Assembly: GCA_030613125.1 (NCBI GenBank)
Contig: JAUWMO010000006.1
Span: 1 to 28,814 of the forward strand
Reading direction: 5' to 3'
DNA from: Bacteroidota bacterium
GTDB taxonomy: Bacteria; Bacteroidota; Bacteroidia; Bacteroidales; VadinHA17
Length of the DNA: 28,814 bases
Positions 8,773-16,479 of the stretch are shown here, piece by piece. The position numbers were made by a program, and so were the translations under genes. The number at the start of each line of letters is the position of its first letter. The stretch's first letter is position 1. Under the pieces are notes generated by a model. That model was not told where the DNA came from. It saw only the letters and a program-made list of their open reading frames with translations, and did not search any database.

Positions 8773-9266
8773 GTTTTTTCAATAAAAATCAAACTTACAT
8801 AATTATTTTTTCATAAAGAAATTGTGTTATTTAACTACAAATAGATTCATTGTGGCAATAAAATGAGAATTTTGGAACAAAATTTGAGAACAAAATATTT
8901 AGTAAAACTGTTTACAATTTGTTAAACCATTTATATAACTTCTAATAAAATTAAAGTTTCATATTTTCTATAATATTTTTAAAAATAAATCATAATTAAA
9001 ATATCAATTTTATTTTATCATATTTCAACAAATTGTAAACATCAATATAAATACTTTTATTAACAAATTACTGAAAACCATTAATTAACAACATAGTATT
9101 TATTTAGTTATTATTTTATATATAAATGAATTAGCCTATTATTAACTTGTGAAAAAACTGTTGTTTATTATTTGAAAAATTTAATACTTAAATTCATTAA
9201 TTTTATCAACTATTTCAACAGGATAATATCATTATATACTATAAATATTTATATATAATATATATT
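8773..9266. other. Very AT-rich intergenic leader upstream of nadA, with inverted repeats
   Basis: These roughly 490 bases hold no credible open reading frame and are almost entirely A and T. They contain a 15-base inverted repeat, TGTTTACAATTTGTT at 8909-8923 and its exact complement at 9027-9041, with centres 118 bases apart. There is also a short palindrome, ATTTTG-GAA-CAAAAT, at 8869-8883. The region separates the divergent rpiB and nadA genes and so must contain both promoters. The paired repeats look like spaced operator sites, but no regulator can be named. Confidence 0.7.
8909..9041. repeat. Spaced 15-bp inverted repeat pair
   Basis: TGTTTACAATTTGTT at 8909-8923 is matched perfectly by AACAAATTGTAAACA at 9027-9041. 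The 103-base spacer is A/T-rich. Chance formation is more likely in such sequence than in balanced DNA, but a 15-base perfect match including G and C positions is still notable. Looping by a protein bound at both copies is one possible role. Confidence 0.6.
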
Positions 9267-10271
9267 ATGAATAAGAAGAAATTTGTTAATATTATCAGGA
9301 AAAAGGGTTTTATTGATGAACAACTTCCAGGTGAAATAGATCTGGTTGAAGAAATAAATAGGTTGAGAGTTGAAAAAAATGCCATTATCATGGCACATTA
9401 TTATCAGAAAGGAGAAATTCAGGATATAGCAGATTTTGTTGGTGACAGTTTAGCTCTGGCACAAGAAGCTGAAAAAACAGATGCTGATATAATTGTTTTT
9501 GCAGGTGTTCATTTTATGGCTGAAACAGCAAAAATTCTATCGCCTGATAAAAAAGTTCTTCTTCCTGATATGAATGCGGGTTGTTCTCTTGCTGACTGAT
9601 GCTGTGCTGTTAGTTTTGAAAAATTTGTAAAGGAACATCCTGAGGACACAGTAATTTCTTATGTAAATACTACTGCTGAAATAAAAGCTTTAACAGATAT
9701 TGTATGCACATCGACAAATGCTTTACAGATTGTAAAATCACTGCGCGAAAATGAAAAAATAATTTTTGCTCCTGATAAAAATCTTGGAAATTATATAAAT
9801 AGTATATCAGGCAAAAATATGCTTATTTGGGATGGAGCTTGTCATGTGCATGAAGAATTTTCAGTTGAAAGAATTTTAGAATTAAAAAAGGAATATCCTA
9901 ATGCAAAAGTAATTGCTCACCCCGAATGCCAGAAACCAGTATTAATTATTGCAGACCATATTGGTTCGACATCATCATTACTAAAATTTACTGTACAAGA
10001 TGATGCAAAAGAATATATTATTGCAACAGAATCAGGAATTATACATCAAATGAAGAAGAAGAATCCAGATAAATTGTTTATACCTGCTCCACCAAAAGAT
10101 TCAACTTGTGCTTGCAATGATTGCCAGTATATGAAATTAATAAGCCTTAAAAAGATTTATTTTACTCTTAAATATGAATTACCTGAAATAAATATGGATG
10201 CAGATGTTATTAAAAATGCTGTTAATCCAATTAAAAGAATGCTTGATATATCTGAAAAACTAGGTATTTAG
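9267..10271 (+). CDS. nadA: Quinolinate synthase NadA, interrupted by an in-frame TGA
   Basis: NadA condenses iminoaspartate with dihydroxyacetone phosphate to quinolinate, the de novo NAD precursor, using a [4Fe-4S] cluster. Codons 1-110 and 112-334 lie in one frame and together match NadA over its full length. MAHYYQKGEIQDIADFVGDS and FAGVHFMAETAKILSP lie before the break. TSTNA, GACHVHEEF, AHPEC and a C-terminal CxCxxC cluster lie after it. The expected cluster ligands C106 (NAGCSLAD), C192 (GACHVH) and C286 (CACNDCQYM) are all present. Codon 111, at 9597-9599, is TGA and is followed by two Cys codons. Homologues usually have Ser, Met or Gly there. Possible explanations are a TCA-to-TGA mutation, a sequencing error, readthrough or selenocysteine insertion. 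Neither nadB nor nadC is adjacent. Confidence 0.88.
9597..9599 (+). other. In-frame TGA codon inside nadA
   Basis: The TGA falls between NAGCSLAD and CCAVSFEKF, five codons after the first cluster cysteine. Both flanks remain in the same frame and are well conserved, so no frameshift is involved. A weak hairpin can be drawn downstream (TGTT at 9608-9611 with AACA at 9634-9637, plus three inner A-T pairs), which is too poor to call a SECIS element. Confidence 0.9.
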
Positions 10272-10340
10272 CTTGAATTTCATGTAATGAATGTTTAAAT
10301 TGAAAAAAAATAATTAATATTTTAAATCATAAAAAATAAT

Positions 10341-11891
10341 ATGCGAACGGGGATATTATTATTGGTTTTCCTGGTTTCGTCAAATTTAGCAGGTCAGGGA
10401 ATTATTTCTAACGGGTATAATAAATTTTATTATCCAAATGGTCAGATATCGAGTGAAGGATATATGAAAAATGGAAAACCTGATGGATATTGGAAAACAT
10501 ATTATGTTACAGGTGTCCTAAAGTCTGAGGGCAAAAGGATTAACCATTTATTAGATAGTGTCTGGATTTTTTATAACCAGGTAGGAGATATAATTGAGAA
10601 AATTAATTTCCAATATGGCAAAAAAAGTGGTTACTACTATACTTATAAATATGATAGTAAAAACAGTTCTGAAGGATATATCGCCTCAAAAGAATTATAT
10701 ATAAATGATAAAAAGGAAGGATCTTCTTCTTCTTATTACAGTGAAAATAGAATTCATAGAACTATAAATTATGTGAATGGTAAAAAACAAGGAATTGCCT
10801 TTGAGTATTCAGAGAATGGTACAATCATATCTATTCTTGAGTATCATAACAATTATTTATTTAACAGAGAAAAAGTTAATAGAGCAGATAATAATAGTTT
10901 AAAACAAGGAATATGGAAAGAATTTTATCCTGATGGAAAAATTCATTTTGAAAGGACTTATTTAGATGATCAGCTTAACGGCTATTATAAGGAATATGAT
11001 AGAAATGGAAATTTAATATTTGCTATCAGATATGAAAATGGAAAAATAATTAATGAAAAAGCTGATGAAACGGATGAAATTGAAATAAGAAACACCTATG
11101 ATGAAAACGGAATTTTAGTAGCAAGCGGGCCATTTAAAGAGAATGTACCTGTTGGTATACACAGGAAATATAGAAAAGATGGAAATGTAACTGAGTCAAC
11201 TATTTATAACGATTCAGGCAGGATAATATCTACAGGAATTGTAAATGAAAAAGGTGAAAAGGAAGGTGATTGGACAGACTTTTATCCTACTGGTGAAAAA
11301 AGAGATGAAGGAAAATATACAAATAATAAAAAATCAGGAACCTGGAAATTTTACAGATTAAATGGTACAGTTGAACAAGTTGGAAATTATAGAAATGATA
11401 GAATTAATGGATTATGGAAGTGGTATTATCCAAACGGATACTTACTTAGGGAAGAGGAATATTTCCTTGGTAAGGAGGATGGATTATCTGTTGAGTATTC
11501 GGACTCTGCTGACGTTATTGCAAAAGGTGAATATATTAATGGTGAAAAAGAAGGAGAATGGTATTATAATGCAGGAGGAGATCAAATTGAAAAAGGTAAT
11601 TACATTACAGGATTACGTGAAAATATTTGGAAATATTATTTTATTAACGGAAAATTAAAATACTCAGGGTCTTATAGACAGGGTTTACCTGATGGTAAAC
11701 ATAAATACTTTTACGAAAATGGTCTAATAAAGGAAGAACAATATTATGAAATGGGGCTTAGGCAAAAAAACTGGAAAAAATATGATCAGGATGGAAATAT
11801 TATATTGAGTATTAGTTATAAAGATGATATTGAAAAAAGAATAAATGGTGTCAAAATAAATCTAAAAGAAGATATTAAACGCATAAAATAA
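10341..11891 (+). CDS. Secreted MORN-variant repeat protein
   Basis: This 516-residue protein starts with a signal-like hydrophobic stretch (about residues 3-18). It then consists almost wholly of degenerate repeats of about 22-24 residues of the form G-x-W-x-x-Y-Y-x-N-G-x-L, for example GYWKTYYVTG, GIWKEFYPDGKIHFE, GLWKWYYPNGYL and NIWKYYFINGKL. These match the MORN_2 repeat found in YwqK-type proteins. That family is sometimes labelled as an antitoxin, but there is no evidence for that here. The repeats should form an extended beta-hairpin array, and an export to the periplasm or cell surface is likely. ruvB starts five bases after the stop, so the two genes share a transcript. Confidence 0.87.
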   Translation: MRTGILLLVFLVSSNLAGQGIISNGYNKFYYPNGQISSEGYMKNGKPDGYWKTYYVTGVLKSEGKRINHLLDSVWIFYNQVGDIIEKINFQYGKKSGYYYTYKYDSKNSSEGYIASKELYINDKKEGSSSSYYSENRIHRTINYVNGKKQGIAFEYSENGTIISILEYHNNYLFNREKVNRADNNSLKQGIWKEFYPDGKIHFERTYLDDQLNGYYKEYDRNGNLIFAIRYENGKIINEKADETDEIEIRNTYDENGILVASGPFKENVPVGIHRKYRKDGNVTESTIYNDSGRIISTGIVNEKGEKEGDWTDFYPTGEKRDEGKYTNNKKSGTWKFYRLNGTVEQVGNYRNDRINGLWKWYYPNGYLLREEEYFLGKEDGLSVEYSDSADVIAKGEYINGEKEGEWYYNAGGDQIEKGNYITGLRENIWKYYFINGKLKYSGSYRQGLPDGKHKYFYENGLIKEEQYYEMGLRQKNWKKYDQDGNIILSISYKDDIEKRINGVKINLKEDIKRIK

Positions 11892-11896
11892 GGTTA

Positions 11897-12919
11897 ATGG
11901 AAGATAATTTTGACATAAGAATTGATAATTTAACAGAACAGGAGAAAGAATACGAAATCAAACTTCGTCCATTAAGTTTTATTGATTTTCAGGGTCAAAA
12001 AAATGTAGTTGATAATCTAAAGGTTTTTATAACAGCAGCACTTCAAAGAAAAGATGCCCTTGATCATACACTTGTTCATGGACCTCCGGGTCTTGGAAAA
12101 ACTACACTTGCTTACATTATTGCAAATGAACTTAATGTTAATATTAGAATTACATCAGGTCCGGTTTTAGACAAACCGGGAGATCTGGCAGGTTTATTAA
12201 CAAGTCTTGAAAAAAATGATGTTCTATTCATTGATGAAATACACAGGCTTAGTCCTGTTGTTGAGGAATACTTATATTCTGCGATGGAAGATTATAGAAT
12301 TGATATAATGATTGATAAAGGACCAAGTGCAAGAAGTGTACAGTTAAAACTTAACCCATTTACTCTTATTGGTGCCACAACTCGTTCAGGTTTACTTACA
12401 AGTCCTTTAAGGGCACGATTTGGAATAACTTTACACCTGGAATATTATACAGCATCAATTTTGACTAAAATAATAAATCGCTCTGCTAAAATTCTTCAGG
12501 TTGAAATCACCGAAAATGCAGCAAAAGAAATAGCTTCACGTAGCAGGGGAACTCCTCGGATAACTAATGCACTATTACGAAGAGTTAGAGATTTTGCCCA
12601 GGTAAAAGGAGATGGAAAAATAGATATTGATATAGCCAGGTATTCACTAAAAGCTCTTAATATTGATCAATATGGCCTTGATGAAATGGATAACAGAATA
12701 TTAAAAGCAATTATTGGGAAATTTCAAGGCGGTCCAGTTGGAATATCGACTATAGCTACAGCGGTAGGTGAAGACAGTGAAACCATTGAAGAGGTTTATG
12801 AACCATTCCTTATTAAAGAAGGATATATAAAAAGAACTCCACGGGGAAGAGAAGCTACAGAATTGGCATATAAACATCTGGGCAAAGAAATTTTAAAAGA
12901 TGGTAACCTTTTATTTTGA
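11897..12919 (+). CDS. ruvB: Holliday junction branch migration ATPase RuvB
   Basis: The protein is 340 residues, standard for RuvB. The AAA+ core shows Walker A GPPGLGKTT (about 63-71), Walker B VLFIDEIHRL (about 109-118), the sensor-like LIGATTRSGLLTSPLRARFG segment and a C-terminal winged helix (GGPVGISTIATAVGEDSETIEEVYEPFLI) that contacts DNA. RuvB hexamers pump DNA through the RuvA-bound Holliday junction during recombinational repair. The ATG follows the MORN-repeat gene by five bases. The stop is TGA, a second intact gene showing that TGA terminates here. ruvA and ruvC are not in the window. Confidence 0.97.
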   Translation: MEDNFDIRIDNLTEQEKEYEIKLRPLSFIDFQGQKNVVDNLKVFITAALQRKDALDHTLVHGPPGLGKTTLAYIIANELNVNIRITSGPVLDKPGDLAGLLTSLEKNDVLFIDEIHRLSPVVEEYLYSAMEDYRIDIMIDKGPSARSVQLKLNPFTLIGATTRSGLLTSPLRARFGITLHLEYYTASILTKIINRSAKILQVEITENAAKEIASRSRGTPRITNALLRRVRDFAQVKGDGKIDIDIARYSLKALNIDQYGLDEMDNRILKAIIGKFQGGPVGISTIATAVGEDSETIEEVYEPFLIKEGYIKRTPRGREATELAYKHLGKEILKDGNLLF

Positions 12920-12994
12920 AAAGCCGGGATTACAGACAGAAATTTTTTTATATTTGAATAATATAAATAATTAAAAACATATAAATATTAAACC

Positions 12995-13165
12995 ATGAAA
13001 GAGTTTTTAAAAAGATTTGGAATTATTTTCATTTTTTTTGGAGTCCTGGTTCTTAGTTATACTAAAATATTTAAATTGGAAAGCAATCAACTATTGCTTA
13101 TTAGCGGGGGGCTGATAATGGGTGGATTTATTATTTATGTGATTATAAACAATATTATTGACTGA
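12995..13165 (+). CDS. Small two-helix membrane protein, 56 residues
   Basis: This short gene encodes MKEFLKRFGIIFIFFGVLVL followed by a polar hinge and a second hydrophobic segment (about residues 33-52, LLLISGGLIMGGFIIYVII). Two membrane helices with a basic N-terminus suggest an inner-membrane hairpin with both ends in the cytoplasm. A TATATTTG element (12949-12956) lies about 40 bases upstream and could drive it. Small proteins of this kind occur downstream of ruvB in related genomes, as far as I recall. The function is unknown. The stop is TGA. The gene converges on the Crp/Fnr regulator, with 21 bases between them. Confidence 0.72.
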   Translation: MKEFLKRFGIIFIFFGVLVLSYTKIFKLESNQLLLISGGLIMGGFIIYVIINNIID

Positions 13166-13186
13166 TCAGTAATTAAATAAGTACTT

Positions 13187-13888
13187 TTAAATATTTCCCA
13201 TCTTGGTTAATGCTTGGATATCAAGGATTTTTATTTTCCTGCCATTCAGCTCAACCAACCCATCGCTTTTAAATTCAGATAATAGACGAATTACAGATTC
13301 TGTAGCAGTGCCAACTATATTAGCAAGCTCTTCTCTTGTAAGTGAAATTTGAAGAGTATTATTACTATCCAACCCGAATTTTTCTTTTAACAGAATTAAA
13401 ACTTCAGCAAGTCTTTCTCTGACAGTTTTTTGGGCTATATCGGTAATATAAGAATTAGCTTCGCCCAATTCCTGGCAAGCTAATTTCATAACCTCAAATG
13501 AAAATCCTGGATTATTATTTACTAATTCCAGTAAAAGATGAGCAGGCAAATAACATAAAATACCGTCTTCAATAACTTTGGCAGTGGTACATGCATTTTC
13601 ATTACTCAAAATTGAACGATAACCTAAAATATTTCCTCTCTGAGCAAAAGCAATAATTTGTTCTTTTCCGTCAATACCTGTTTTGTAAATTTTTACAACA
13701 CCCTTGTTTACACAGTAAAAGCCTGTCATTCTTCTTCCTTCATGGTATAATATTTCTGCTCGTTTAAAGTAATTACATTCTTTTTCAAAATTGACCATAT
13801 CCATTTCTTCTTCTGTAAGGTGTTTAAAAATAGAATGTAAGTTAAGAGAACACTCTTCTTCAGTAGGAATATGTTTTGATCTCTTCAT
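13187..13888 (-). CDS. Crp/Fnr family transcriptional regulator
   Basis: The protein has 233 residues. The N-terminal part (about 20-140) is a cyclic-nucleotide-binding-type beta-roll with segments such as LYHEGRRMTGFYCVNKGVVKI and GNILGYRSIL. A long dimerisation helix follows, then a winged helix-turn-helix (about 180-228) with LTREELANIVGTATESVIRL as the recognition unit. The cysteines are scattered and do not form the N-terminal cluster of true FNR, so an iron-sulfur oxygen sensor is not supported. Its effector is unknown. It is divergent from the OsmC-like gene, about 108 bases away, and that gene is a plausible target. The ATG at 13888 is supported by the family's usual length. Confidence 0.9.
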   Translation of the reverse strand: MKRSKHIPTEEECSLNLHSIFKHLTEEEMDMVNFEKECNYFKRAEILYHEGRRMTGFYCVNKGVVKIYKTGIDGKEQIIAFAQRGNILGYRSILSNENACTTAKVIEDGILCYLPAHLLLELVNNNPGFSFEVMKLACQELGEANSYITDIAQKTVRERLAEVLILLKEKFGLDSNNTLQISLTREELANIVGTATESVIRLLSEFKSDGLVELNGRKIKILDIQALTKMGNI

Positions 13889-13933
13889 TAAATTATTAGA
13901 TTGCTTTTCAAGGAAAGAACACCTGCTTTAATT

Positions 13934-13963
13934 TTTGCAAGATACAATTTAAAAGTATATTTG
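13934..13963 (+). promoter_or_regulatory. Bacteroidota-type promoter for the OsmC-like gene
   Basis: TTTG at 13934-13937 and TATATTTG at 13956-13963 match the Bacteroidota housekeeping promoter (-33 TTTG, -7 TAnnTTTG) with an 18-base gap, close to the usual spacing. The predicted transcript start is about 25-30 bases before the ATG at 13997. Confidence 0.55.
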
Positions 13964-13996
13964 AAAAAAAATTTAATCATTTAAACATTTGATAGA

Positions 13997-14416
13997 ATGA
14001 GGGAAACCATTAATATGAGCTGGTTAGAAGGACTTGCTTTTGAGACTGAAGTATCAGGGGAAAAAATTATTATTGATGCAGTAGAAAAAGTAGGTGGAAA
14101 TAACCGGGGGCCACAGCCAAAACCATTAATGCTGGTTGCACTGGCAGGCTGTACAGGTATGGATGTGATTTCTATCCTTAATAAGATGAGGGTAGAGATA
14201 AAAAAATTTAATGTACGTGTGGAGGGAGATCTCACTGAAGAACACCCTAAGCATTTTACAAAAATGAATATAATATATGAATTTGCAGGTAAAAACCTTC
14301 AGATAAGTAAGCTTGAAAAAGCAGTAAATCTATCGCAAGACCGTTACTGTGGAGTATCATATAATTACCGTAATGCTTTTGAACTAACTTATGAAATAAA
14401 AGTTATTGATGAATAG
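13997..14416 (+). CDS. OsmC family protein (YhfA-like)
   Basis: The protein has 139 residues and the OsmC fold signature: KPLMLVALAGCTGMDVISIL with the first conserved cysteine, and DRYCGVSYNYRNA with the second. OsmC/Ohr proteins use such a cysteine pair to reduce organic peroxides. The layout, beginning with a short strand containing SWLEGLAFE, resembles the E. coli YhfA subgroup, whose substrate is unknown. The start at 13997 is preferred because it places the Trp of the first strand at the same distance from the N-terminus as in YhfA. An alternative ATG lies at 14015. A good promoter stands just upstream, and a Crp/Fnr regulator is divergent, which suggests redox or stress control. Confidence 0.87.
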   Translation: MRETINMSWLEGLAFETEVSGEKIIIDAVEKVGGNNRGPQPKPLMLVALAGCTGMDVISILNKMRVEIKKFNVRVEGDLTEEHPKHFTKMNIIYEFAGKNLQISKLEKAVNLSQDRYCGVSYNYRNAFELTYEIKVIDE

Positions 14417-14440
14417 AAAAACTTAGTTATGAGAATTTTA

Positions 14441-14457
14441 CAATAAATTGTATTTTG
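14441..14457 (+). terminator. Weak hairpin plus T-run after the OsmC-like gene
   Basis: TACAAT-AA-ATTGTA followed by TTTT lies between the converging OsmC-like and pheS genes. The 6-bp stem is all A-T except one pair and has a two-base loop, so it is at best a weak terminator. Confidence 0.25.
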
Positions 14458-14460
14458 ATA

Positions 14461-15501
14461 TTAGATTGAATAAGTAAATTGTTCCAGAAAACGTATATCA
14501 TTTTCAAAATATAACCTTAAATCATTAATCTGATATTTTAACATAGCTATACGCTCAACACCCATTCCAAAAGCAAAGCCGGTATAAACTTCAGGATCAA
14601 TTTTATTACTTTTTAATACATTAGGATCAACCATACCACAACCCAGTACTTCAAGCCAGCCTGTATATTTACATACGTTGCAACCTCTACCGTTACAAAT
14701 CTTACAAATAACATCCATTTCAGCAGAGGGTTCAGTAAATGGAAAGAAAGAGGGTCTTAAGCGTATCTGTGTGTCTTCACCGAATATTTCCTGGGAAAAA
14801 TATAGCAGGGTTTGTTTTAAATCGACAAACGAAACATTTTTATCGATATATAATCCTTCCACCTGATGAAAAATACAATGTGCTCTGGCTGAGATAGCTT
14901 CATTGCGGAATACTCTGCCTGGTGAGATGGTACGAATGGGAGGTTTTTGTTTTTCCATAATCCTGACCTGTACTGATGAAGTATGTGTTCTTAATAGAAC
15001 ATCTTCTATACCATTATCATATGGTGAGGTTTTATGAATAAAAAAGGTGTCCTGCATGTCTCTTGCGGGATGTTCGGGAGGAAAATTTAGTTTTGAAAAT
15101 ACATGATTGTCGTCTTCGATTTCAGGACCCTCTGAAATAACAAAACCCAAATGTGAAAAAATCTCGATTATTTCATTCATCACAGTAGAAACAGGATGCC
15201 TTGATCCTACCTTTAGAAGATCACCCGGCAAACTCAGATCTGATTTTGTATGATAATCACTTATCTGATCAAGACTGTTTTTAAGATAGGTAATTTTATC
15301 GAGAACAGTATTTTTTAAAGTGTTAATACCAAGGCCAATCTCTTTTTTCATTTCAGCAGGCACCTCCTGAAATTCTTTGAAAAGTTCGGAAATAATACCT
15401 TTTTTCCCTAAAAATCTAATTCTAAACTGTTCAATATTCTGAGGTAATTTGGCTTCAAAAACTTTAGCCTCGTTAATAAGTTGGTTTATTTTTTCTAACA
15501 T
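14461..15501 (-). CDS. pheS: Phenylalanine-tRNA ligase alpha subunit
   Basis: The protein is 346 residues, normal for bacterial PheS. An N-terminal coiled-coil arm (about 1-85) for tRNA binding is followed by the class II synthetase core: HPVSTVMNEI, motif 2 region with RTHTSSVQVRIM and GRVFRNEAISARAHCIFHQVEG, PSFFPFTEPSAEMDV, and motif 3 with GFAFGMGVERIAML. The CX2C...CX2C cluster (VICKICNGRGCNVCKYTGW) is a zinc-ribbon-like insertion seen in many PheS proteins. With PheT, which is not in this window, it charges tRNA-Phe. It lies three bases after the cyclophilin gene and is probably transcribed with it. Confidence 0.97.
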   Translation of the reverse strand: MLEKINQLINEAKVFEAKLPQNIEQFRIRFLGKKGIISELFKEFQEVPAEMKKEIGLGINTLKNTVLDKITYLKNSLDQISDYHTKSDLSLPGDLLKVGSRHPVSTVMNEIIEIFSHLGFVISEGPEIEDDNHVFSKLNFPPEHPARDMQDTFFIHKTSPYDNGIEDVLLRTHTSSVQVRIMEKQKPPIRTISPGRVFRNEAISARAHCIFHQVEGLYIDKNVSFVDLKQTLLYFSQEIFGEDTQIRLRPSFFPFTEPSAEMDVICKICNGRGCNVCKYTGWLEVLGCGMVDPNVLKSNKIDPEVYTGFAFGMGVERIAMLKYQINDLRLYFENDIRFLEQFTYSI

Positions 15502-15504
15502 GTA

Positions 15505-16341
15505 TTATTTTTTTACAGTTTTCATTTGTAAAATCTTTATATCTTCTAATGCCCTATCTCTTTCATCTGTTTTAACCAATGTGATTTTATCGATAACTTC
15601 AAGACCCTCAACAACCTGACCAAATACAGTATAATTTTGATCGAGATGTGGTGTTCCTCCTGATGTTTTATAAACCTGACGTTGTTCGGGAGGGATTGTA
15701 TATGCTTTCATTTTTAAAAATTCTTCTTCTGTTTTGAGTGCAGCGGCTTCCTGTACCTTTGAATAATCAATTTTTCCATCATTTTCAAGAGCCTTTTTCT
15801 TTTCATCTTCAACAAATTTGAAGAAAACCGATTGCTTTAACATATTGTTGATTTTATCTTCTATTTTATCAAGCTCTTCATCTGTAAAAACTTTTCCCTG
15901 AACAATATAAAACTGAGAACCACTAGACCTTTTTTCCGGATTGACCTGGTCAGATTTTCTGGCAGCTGCAAGAGCCCCTTTTTTATGGAATAACCCTGGT
16001 CGAAATTCTGCAGGAATCGTATATTCTGGCCCACCATTACCCAAAACATCACCAGATTTTGCTGTTTTAGAATCAGGATCACCTCCCTGTACCATAAATT
16101 CTTTTATAACCCTATGAAAAAGAGTACCATCATAATATCCTTCATTTACCAATTTTAAAAAATTATCCCTGTGAAGAGGAGTTGTATTATAAAGTTTAAT
16201 TTTTATGTTTCCTAATGTTGTTTCAATAAATACAAGCTGTTCTTTGTTTTCTAATTTACTTTTTGAAACACAACCACTCGTTAAAATGGTAATAGAAAAA
16301 ACAAATAATACAGAAAATTGATAAAATCTTTTAAATAACAT
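15505..16341 (-). CDS. Cyclophilin-type peptidyl-prolyl isomerase lipoprotein
   Basis: From the ATG at 16341 the protein has 278 residues. It has a lipoprotein signal with basic N-region (MLFKRFYQ), hydrophobic core and lipobox LTSGC, with Cys at residue 24. The cyclophilin domain follows, with FHRVIKEFMVQGGDP and GSQFYIVQG. An unusual helical insertion of about 60 residues (rich in Glu and Lys) splits the domain before HLDQNYTVFGQVVEGLEVIDKI; similar insertions are common in Bacteroidota cyclophilins. The role is folding of exported proteins in the periplasm. A longer reading from TTG at 16377 is possible but would place the start inside a likely promoter, so the ATG is chosen. pheS follows after three bases. 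Confidence 0.9.
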   Translation of the reverse strand: MLFKRFYQFSVLFVFSITILTSGCVSKSKLENKEQLVFIETTLGNIKIKLYNTTPLHRDNFLKLVNEGYYDGTLFHRVIKEFMVQGGDPDSKTAKSGDVLGNGGPEYTIPAEFRPGLFHKKGALAAARKSDQVNPEKRSSGSQFYIVQGKVFTDEELDKIEDKINNMLKQSVFFKFVEDEKKKALENDGKIDYSKVQEAAALKTEEEFLKMKAYTIPPEQRQVYKTSGGTPHLDQNYTVFGQVVEGLEVIDKITLVKTDERDRALEDIKILQMKTVKK

Positions 16342-16374
16342 TTTGTTGGATTTAAATTTTAATATGTTTTTAAA

Positions 16375-16382
16375 CAAAAGTA
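16375..16382 (-). promoter_or_regulatory. TAnnTTTG element before the cyclophilin-pheS operon
   Basis: On the minus strand TACTTTTG ends 33 bases before the ATG at 16341, a suitable place for a -7 element. No clear TTTG lies at the expected upstream distance. The TTG at its 3' end is the alternative start codon of the longer reading frame, which argues against that start. Confidence 0.4.
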
Positions 16383-16479
16383 TTATTTAAGTAATATATA
16401 GAAAAGAAATATTAGGAAATACTGTTTATTAATGGTTATTAATAAATTGACTAATTTCGTTGAAATTTTTTAAGTCCCA

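Noticed and set aside
8773..9266. Replication origin in the AT-rich leader
   Set aside because: No clustered DnaA boxes (TTATNCACA) and no dnaA or dnaN beside it. High A/T content alone is not evidence.
9597..9599. Genetic code change with TGA read as Trp or Gly
   Set aside because: TGA is the stop of the 428-residue glycosyltransferase, of ruvB and of the 56-residue membrane protein, all at their expected ends, so TGA terminates in this genome.
9608..9637. Possible bacterial SECIS hairpin after the nadA TGA
   Set aside because: Only four plus three pairs with a two-by-two internal mismatch and a large A/T loop; far too weak to support selenocysteine insertion.
16342..16377. Longer cyclophilin start at TTG 16377
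   Set aside because: The TTG is part of a TAnnTTTG promoter element, and the ATG at 16341 gives a normal lipoprotein signal length.
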